This document shows positions 6,181 through 10,891 of a stretch of DNA of 10,891 bases, one piece after another. Position 1 is the first letter of the stretch. The number at the start of each line of letters is the position of its first letter. This DNA is from Chromatiales bacterium (GTDB lineage Bacteria; Pseudomonadota; Gammaproteobacteria; Thiohalomonadales; Thiohalomonadaceae): positions 1 to 10,891 of the forward strand of contig JAOTST010000019.1 in the NCBI GenBank assembly GCA_029864785.1, written 5' to 3'. The position numbers were made by a program, and so were the translations under genes. Below the pieces are notes generated by a model, which ran no database searches, was not told the DNA's origin, and worked only from the letters and a program-made list of their open reading frames with translations.

Positions 6181-7058
6181 TTCTGGAGACTATTCTGGTT
6201 CTTGCGCCCTTCTTTGCCGTCATGATTATCCTAGCCCTTATCTCTGGGACGATTATGAGTGGTTGGAATTTTTCAGCTAAAGCATTTGCCTTTAAGGCGA
6301 ATAAATTAGATCCCATTAAAGGCATGGGGCGGGTCTTCGGCTGGAAAGGTTTGGTCGAGATGCTCAAGAGTTTTGCCAAATTTTTATTGGTTGCGATTGT
6401 TGCGACGATATTGCTTAAATCGCAGGCGAATGAACTTATTGGTCTGGGTGGTGAGGCGCTACCTCAAGCACTGTCTCACATGAGTTCGATCCTTCGATGG
6501 GATTTTCTTATTGTGAGTGCAGCACTACTATTGGTTGTTGCAGTGGATATCCCGTTTCAGCTCTGGGAGCATCAGCGTCAGCTGAAGATGACCAAGCAAG
6601 AGATCAAAGAAGAGGGCAAGCAGACCGAGGGTAGCCCCGAGGTGAAGGGACGTCAGCGGCGTATTCAGATGGAGATGGCTCAACAACGGATGATGGAGGC
6701 TGTTCCTGAAGCGGATGTCGTCATTACCAATCCGACCCATTATGCGATAGCACTTAAATATGATAGTGGCAAAATGGCTGCTCCCCAATTAGTCGCCAAA
6801 GGGAGTGACTTGGTCGCCACTCAGATCCGGGTGCTTGCCAAAGAGCACGATATCCCTATTGTGAGTGCACCACCACTGGCTCGAGCCATATTTTATAGTA
6901 CCAAACTGGAGCAAGCGATTCCCGAGGGGCTCTATCGAGCGGTTGCTCAAATATTGGCCTATATCTTTCAGCTTAAGCAGTCGGAAGGTTATGCTCAACC
7001 CTCTCCATCCACATTTAATGACCTGCCGATTCCAGATGAACTGCGGCGTGACAAATAA
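6177..7058 (+). CDS. flhB: FlhB C-terminal fragment with NPTH autocleavage site
   Basis: This 293-residue frame holds the rest of FlhB, beginning at the second membrane helix (ILVLAPFFAVMIILALISG). Further helices lie near fragment residues 64-80 and 108-126. The cytoplasmic linker is rich in K, E and Q (EHQRQLKMTKQEIKEEGK). The self-cleaving motif NPTH is intact at fragment residues 185-188. That corresponds to 270-273 in the rejoined protein, against 269-272 in Salmonella. It is followed by HYAIALKYD, the VAKGSDLVATQIR stretch and IPIVSAPPLARAIFYS, all typical. Nothing past the break looks decayed, so the break is recent or artefactual. Its ATG overlaps the upstream TGA as ATGA, so low-level coupled translation of a split protein is conceivable, though only a weak TGGG precedes it. 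flhA follows 20 bases after the stop. Confidence 0.9.
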   Translation: MILETILVLAPFFAVMIILALISGTIMSGWNFSAKAFAFKANKLDPIKGMGRVFGWKGLVEMLKSFAKFLLVAIVATILLKSQANELIGLGGEALPQALSHMSSILRWDFLIVSAALLLVVAVDIPFQLWEHQRQLKMTKQEIKEEGKQTEGSPEVKGRQRRIQMEMAQQRMMEAVPEADVVITNPTHYAIALKYDSGKMAAPQLVAKGSDLVATQIRVLAKEHDIPIVSAPPLARAIFYSTKLEQAIPEGLYRAVAQILAYIFQLKQSEGYAQPSPSTFNDLPIPDELRRDK

Positions 7059-7078
7059 ATAGATAGAATAGAGACAAT

Positions 7079-9190
7079 ATGGCTCAGTTTGAACAGTTTC
7101 CAATAAATCTAGAACTTCTCAAAAAAAGTGGTTTGGGTGCGCCCATTGCTGTGTTGATGCTCATGGCAATGGTAGTCATTCCATTACCGCCATTTTTGCT
7201 CGATATCTTCTTTATTTTTAATATCGCCTTTTCAATATTGATATTGATGGTCGCCCTTAATGCCAACCGGCCAATGGATTTTGCGGTATTCCCAACAATT
7301 ATTCTGATCGCGACGCTTTTTAGATTGGCCTTGAATGTCGCCTCGACCCGAGTGGTTTTACTGGAGGGGCATACCGGCCCCGATGCAGCCGGACAGGTGA
7401 TTAAGTCGTTTGGTGAGTTCGTGATTGGAGGCAATTACACCGTAGGTCTTATCGTCTTTATCATCCTCGTTATTATCAATTTTGCGGTGGTGACTAAGGG
7501 CTCTGGACGAATCTCTGAGGTAAGTGCACGTTTTACACTTGATGCAATGCCAGGCAAACAGATGGCGATTGACGCTGATCTTAATGCGGGGTTGATTGAT
7601 CAGAATGAGGCGCGCCAAAGACGTCAGGATATTTCTCAGGAGTCGGGCTTCTACGGCTCAATGGATGGTGCCAGTAAGTTTGTTCGAGGCGATGCCGTTG
7701 CCGGAATTATGATTACGGTCATTAACATTATCGGTGGATTAATCGTCGGTGTATTTCAGCACGATATGGGAGCCGGTGAGGCGGGGCAGGTTTACGTTTT
7801 ATTGACGATTGGTGATGGTCTTGTTGCCCAAATTCCGGGTCTGATCCTCTCCTCCGCAGCAGGTATTATTGTGACACGAGTCTCCGATTCTGGTGATTCG
7901 ATGGGAGAACAGGTTTCAAAGCAGCTACTTGATAACCCACGCGTGGTTCTTATTACCGCAGGAATACTTCTGTTTGTGGGAATTATCCCGGGAATGCCCA
8001 ACGTCCCGTTTCTACTTTTTGGCGCGATTTTGGCCGGATTTGGTTACTGGAAATTGCAGAAAGATCAGCTTCAGCCTGAGGAGGGCGATGAACAGGTAGG
8101 AGGGGGAGATGGCGCTCCTGCTGCGCTTGAGAGTGATGAATCGGTGATGAAAGAGCTGACCTGGGATGATGTGCCAATGGTTGACTCAATCGGTTTGGAG
8201 GTTGGATATCGTCTTATCCCTATGGTTGATCAGGCACAGGGCGGTGAGCTGATGGCTCGTATTAAAGGGGTTCGCAAAAAGACTTCATTAGAGCTTGGTT
8301 TTTTGGTTCCGGCCGTTCACATTAGGGATAACCTCGACCTGCCGCCAAATAACTATCGGATTAGTTTAATGGGCGTCACAGTGGGTGAGGCAGAGATCTT
8401 CCCTGACCGCGAAATGGCAATCAATCCGGGGCAAGTCTATGGTGAACTGGATGGTATTAAAACCACTGATCCCGCGTTTGGCCTTGAGGCGTTTTGGATC
8501 GAACCTGGAAAACGTGAAAATGCACAAAGTCTTGGCTATACCATTGTTGATTCAGAGACAGTGATTGCGACCCATTTAAGTCAGCTACTACAGACGCACG
8601 CCTATGAGCTATTGGGGCACGAAGAGACTCAGCAGCTGATGGATCAGCTCAATAAAAACACACCAAAACTGGTTGAAGATTTGGTCCCTAAATTGATGCC
8701 GCTAGGAACGGTTGTAAAGGTCTGTCAGAACCTGCTCTCAGAAGGGATCCCCATTAAGGATATGCGCACGATTGCCGAATCTTTGGCGGAAAATGGCCAT
8801 AGGACTCAAGATGCCACATTTTTGACATCCCAGGTTCGGGTCGCATTAGGCCGAATGATTGTCCAAAAAATCAATGGGTTAGAGAAAGAATTAGAAATTA
8901 TCACGCTATCTCCAGAGTTGGAACAGTTGTTGCATCAGAGTGTACAAGGTGTCGATGGAGAGGCTGGCGCTCTAGAACCTGTGATGGCTGAAAAGCTACA
9001 TAAGGGGCTGGCGGAAAGCGCTCAAGGGCAGGAGATAGTGGGGAAACCGGCTGTACTGCTCACATCACCGCAGTTGCGGGAGATGATGGCACGTTTTGTT
9101 AAACACTCGATTCCGGGTTTGAGCGTTCTCTCTTATAGTGAGATTCCGGACGATAAACAGCTCAAAATTATTGCAACGGTTGGGGGTTAG
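7079..9190 (+). CDS. flhA: Flagellar export gate protein FlhA
   Basis: Largest subunit of the export gate. Its membrane part works with the proton gradient, and its large cytoplasmic domain docks chaperone-substrate complexes. The protein is 703 residues, normal length. About eight helices fall within residues 20-325. The FHIPEP-family loop runs from about 145 to 205 (RFTLDAMPGKQMAIDADLNAG begins at 151). GASKFVRGDAVAG contains D205, matching the essential Asp208 of Salmonella. A Gly/Asp/Glu-rich linker (about 333-357) leads to the cytoplasmic domain. Later stretches such as PLGTVVKVCQNLLSEGIPIKDMRTI and the LSPELEQLL region are typical. The ATG has only a weak ribosome site (TAGAGAC). In Pseudomonas flhA has its own promoter, but I see no -24/-12 element just upstream here. 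Confidence 0.98.
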   Translation: MAQFEQFPINLELLKKSGLGAPIAVLMLMAMVVIPLPPFLLDIFFIFNIAFSILILMVALNANRPMDFAVFPTIILIATLFRLALNVASTRVVLLEGHTGPDAAGQVIKSFGEFVIGGNYTVGLIVFIILVIINFAVVTKGSGRISEVSARFTLDAMPGKQMAIDADLNAGLIDQNEARQRRQDISQESGFYGSMDGASKFVRGDAVAGIMITVINIIGGLIVGVFQHDMGAGEAGQVYVLLTIGDGLVAQIPGLILSSAAGIIVTRVSDSGDSMGEQVSKQLLDNPRVVLITAGILLFVGIIPGMPNVPFLLFGAILAGFGYWKLQKDQLQPEEGDEQVGGGDGAPAALESDESVMKELTWDDVPMVDSIGLEVGYRLIPMVDQAQGGELMARIKGVRKKTSLELGFLVPAVHIRDNLDLPPNNYRISLMGVTVGEAEIFPDREMAINPGQVYGELDGIKTTDPAFGLEAFWIEPGKRENAQSLGYTIVDSETVIATHLSQLLQTHAYELLGHEETQQLMDQLNKNTPKLVEDLVPKLMPLGTVVKVCQNLLSEGIPIKDMRTIAESLAENGHRTQDATFLTSQVRVALGRMIVQKINGLEKELEIITLSPELEQLLHQSVQGVDGEAGALEPVMAEKLHKGLAESAQGQEIVGKPAVLLTSPQLREMMARFVKHSIPGLSVLSYSEIPDDKQLKIIATVGG

Positions 9191-9202
9191 GTTTAGATAA
9201 AT

Positions 9203-9238
9203 CTTGCCTAATGCTCAACTGGAAGAGCCAAAGGCAAG
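9203..9238 (+). promoter_or_regulatory. Hairpin in the flhA-flhF gap overlapping the flhF ribosome site
   Basis: CTTGCCT (9203-9209) pairs perfectly with AGGCAAG (9232-9238). Inside, GCTC (9213-9216) pairs with GAGC (9225-9228), separated from the outer stem by a symmetric 3x3 internal loop and closed by an 8-base loop. There is no run of T after it, so it is not a standard terminator. The outer 3' arm covers the first bases of the likely flhF Shine-Dalgarno AAGAGG (9236-9241). It could therefore reduce flhF translation, or mark an RNA processing site. Confidence 0.55.
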
Positions 9239-9247
9239 AGGCATAAA

Positions 9248-10519
9248 ATGAAAATTAAACGTTACTTTGCGGCAGATATGCGCCGAGCAATACAGATGGT
9301 TAGAGAAGAGCAGGGAGCTGATGCAGTGATCCTCTCAAATCGAAAGGTCAATGGCGGTGTCGAGGTGATGGCCGCAGTTGATTACGATGCAGAGGTGATT
9401 AACCATATGGCTGAGGAGAGTCCTGTCCAACGGAATGACTCTTCTCCTATTAGCGAAAAAGATAGCGTTGTTGACTCGCCAGAGTCTATTAAAGAGCTGC
9501 CTCTCTCCGATGTTCCGATTGGTGAGCCGAGGATACGTTCGACGGTTTCTCCGCTTAGAAAAGAGATTGAGTGGAGCCAGGATCCTGCCCTAGTTGCAAT
9601 GAAAGATGAGTTACATCAATTAAGCGGTGTGGTTCTTAATCAGATTAATGGGCTTGCATGGGGGGAGATGCGTCAAAAGCACCCACTTTACGTTAAGGTC
9701 ATGCAGTATCTGATGCGCATGGGATTGAGCCCTGAGTTATGTCGGACGGTCGCTGATCACATTCAATTCCGTGACAGTATGGCTGAAAATTGGCGGCAGG
9801 CGATGGCCTTCCTCTCATCACAAATTCAGGTTGGCGATGATGATATTCTGACCGAGGGCGGTATTGTTGCCCTTGTCGGACCAACAGGAGTGGGGAAGAC
9901 CACAACGATTGCCAAACTGGCTGCCCGCTACATATTGCGTCATGGTTCAGATAAAGTGGCACTAGTCACGACCGACTGCTACCGCATCGGGGCTTATCAA
10001 CAACTTGAAACTTATGGGCGCATTCTTGGTTTGACCGTCTATGTCGCCAATAGTAGTGAAGAGCTTAACGATACGCTAGAGATGCTTGGTGACAAGCAGT
10101 TGGTTTTAATCGACACTGCAGGCGTAAGTATGCGAGATGAGCGCTTGATTTCACAGGGCGCTATGTTGGCCGAGAGCCGCTTCCCTATTCGTAGTTATGT
10201 GGTTCTTTCAACAACGACTCAACGACAATCACAGGAAGAGGTGGTTAAGGGGTATAATCAACTCGATTTTGATGGAGTCATTTTGACTAAACTCGACGAG
10301 ACGGTGGTTTTGGGTGATGCGCTCTCTGTAGCAATTAACCATCAGCTTCCTATCTCCTATATCTGTGATGGTCAAATGGTTCCTGAGGACATTCATCTTG
10401 CTCGAGCTAATAATTTGGTTAATCGAGGCGTCTCTATGATTCAGGAATCGACTGAACTGCCTGATGAAGAGCGGGTAGCACTTACATTTGGAGATCTGGC
10501 TGGAAAGGCATATGGTTAG
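9248..10519 (+). CDS. flhF: Flagellar biosynthesis SRP-family GTPase FlhF
   Basis: SRP-type GTPase that marks the cell pole for flagellar assembly. The protein is 423 residues. The N-terminal segment MKIKRYFAADMRRAIQMVRE is typical of the family. A low-complexity acidic region (about 48-110) leads into the N/G domains. GTPase motifs are all present: P-loop GPTGVGKT at 211-218, TTDCYRIGAYQQL at 241-253, DTAG at 289-292, and TKLDE at 347-351. The start follows AAGAGG (9236-9241) by six bases and 57 bases of spacer after flhA, the widest gap in the operon. A hairpin in that gap may tune translation. The stop is embedded in the beginning of fleN (8-base overlap), so the two are probably made together. 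FleN/FlhG is the known regulator of FlhF GTPase activity. Confidence 0.98.
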   Translation: MKIKRYFAADMRRAIQMVREEQGADAVILSNRKVNGGVEVMAAVDYDAEVINHMAEESPVQRNDSSPISEKDSVVDSPESIKELPLSDVPIGEPRIRSTVSPLRKEIEWSQDPALVAMKDELHQLSGVVLNQINGLAWGEMRQKHPLYVKVMQYLMRMGLSPELCRTVADHIQFRDSMAENWRQAMAFLSSQIQVGDDDILTEGGIVALVGPTGVGKTTTIAKLAARYILRHGSDKVALVTTDCYRIGAYQQLETYGRILGLTVYVANSSEELNDTLEMLGDKQLVLIDTAGVSMRDERLISQGAMLAESRFPIRSYVVLSTTTQRQSQEEVVKGYNQLDFDGVILTKLDETVVLGDALSVAINHQLPISYICDGQMVPEDIHLARANNLVNRGVSMIQESTELPDEERVALTFGDLAGKAYG

Positions 10520-10891
10520 TCTGGCAAGAGTTGATCAGGCAGAAGGTTTAAGAAGAATGAAAAATCCCAAACCGGTACGTGTCATTACGGTAGCGAGTGG
10601 CAAAGGAGGTGTTGGTAAGACCAATGTCTCCATCAATCTGGCTGTTGCCCTCGCCAAGCTGGGACGTAAGCCGATTATAATGGATGCTGATTTGGGATTG
10701 GCGAATGTTGATGTGGCTCTGGGGCTGCAACCGAAGCTCAATCTCTCTCATGTTATTAACGGTGAGGCAACTCTGGAAGAGATCATCGTTGATGCCCCCG
10801 GTGGCGTAAAAGTGATCCCCGCCTCTTCAGGTGTGCAACGTATGGCTGCGCTCTCTCCTGCAGAGCATGCAGGACTGATTCGCGCCTTTAG
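10512..10891 (+). CDS. fleN: Flagellar number regulator FleN/FlhG (MinD-like ATPase), C-terminus cut by window edge
   Basis: ParA/MinD-family ATPase that limits flagellar number by acting on FlhF and on the FleQ/FlrA activator. The frame is open from ATG at 10512 to the window end, giving 126 residues. The N-terminal activating motif is present as DQAEGLRRM at 8-16, with the conserved Gln at 9. This motif in FlhG stimulates the FlhF GTPase. The deviant Walker A is GKGGVGKT at 30-37, with both signature lysines (K31, K36), and IIMDADLGLANVDV follows. I chose ATG 10512 over ATG 10557 because the later start would remove the DQA motif. The GGAAAGG (10502-10508) upstream is close but usable, and the start overlaps flhF by eight bases. 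The symbol fleN is used in Pseudomonas; flhG is equivalent. Confidence 0.95.
   Translation, partial: MVSLARVDQAEGLRRMKNPKPVRVITVASGKGGVGKTNVSINLAVALAKLGRKPIIMDADLGLANVDVALGLQPKLNLSHVINGEATLEEIIVDAPGGVKVIPASSGVQRMAALSPAEHAGLIRAF

Noticed and set aside
10557..10559. ATG at 10557 as the fleN start
   Set aside because: It would remove the DQAEGLRR motif, which is conserved at the FlhG/FleN N-terminus and needed to activate FlhF.

Overview
The window comes from a bacterial chromosome of moderate G+C content. It most likely belongs to a gammaproteobacterium with a polar flagellum of the FleQ(FlrA)/RpoN type. Three things point there: a gamma-type oligoribonuclease (Orn); the gene order fliL-M-N-O-P-Q-R-flhB-flhA-flhF-fleN(flhG), known from Pseudomonas, Vibrio and relatives; and a well-spaced -24/-12 (sigma-54) promoter match in front of fliL. 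Nothing in the sequence lets me name the species.

Layout. Positions 1-855 (minus strand) hold the N-terminal 285 residues of a membrane-bound M48/Ste24-type metalloprotease, cut by the window edge just after its HExxH motif. A 127-bp divergent intergenic region follows, then orn (983-1525, plus). A 129-bp AT-rich region carries the sigma-54 promoter and several inverted repeats. From 1655 to the right end everything is flagellar and on the plus strand, with tight spacing and frequent overlaps: fliL, fliM, fliN, fliO, fliP, fliQ, fliR, flhB, flhA, flhF and the start of fleN/flhG. The longest internal gap is 57 bp, between flhA and flhF, and it contains a hairpin. No stretch over 300 bases lacks a gene. 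I saw no RNA genes, insertion sequences or CRISPR arrays.

How the genes work together. FliM and FliN form the C-ring switch that receives phospho-CheY. FliL supports the stators. FliO, FliP, FliQ, FliR, FlhB and FlhA make up the membrane export gate of the flagellar type III secretion apparatus. FlhF (a SRP-type GTPase) and FleN/FlhG (a MinD-like ATPase) set the position and number of polar flagella.

The main surprise is that this conserved operon carries two apparent lesions. fliL has an in-frame TAG as its fourth codon, right after an ideal Shine-Dalgarno and ATG. flhB is split by what looks like loss of one T in a T5 tract, giving an 85-residue N-terminal piece and a 293-residue C-terminal piece that overlap by ATGA. 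All other genes fully inside the window appear intact. Either the source sequence has two errors, or this lineage has damaged its export gate and stator genes, or the breaks are bypassed. I saw no wholly new biological system.
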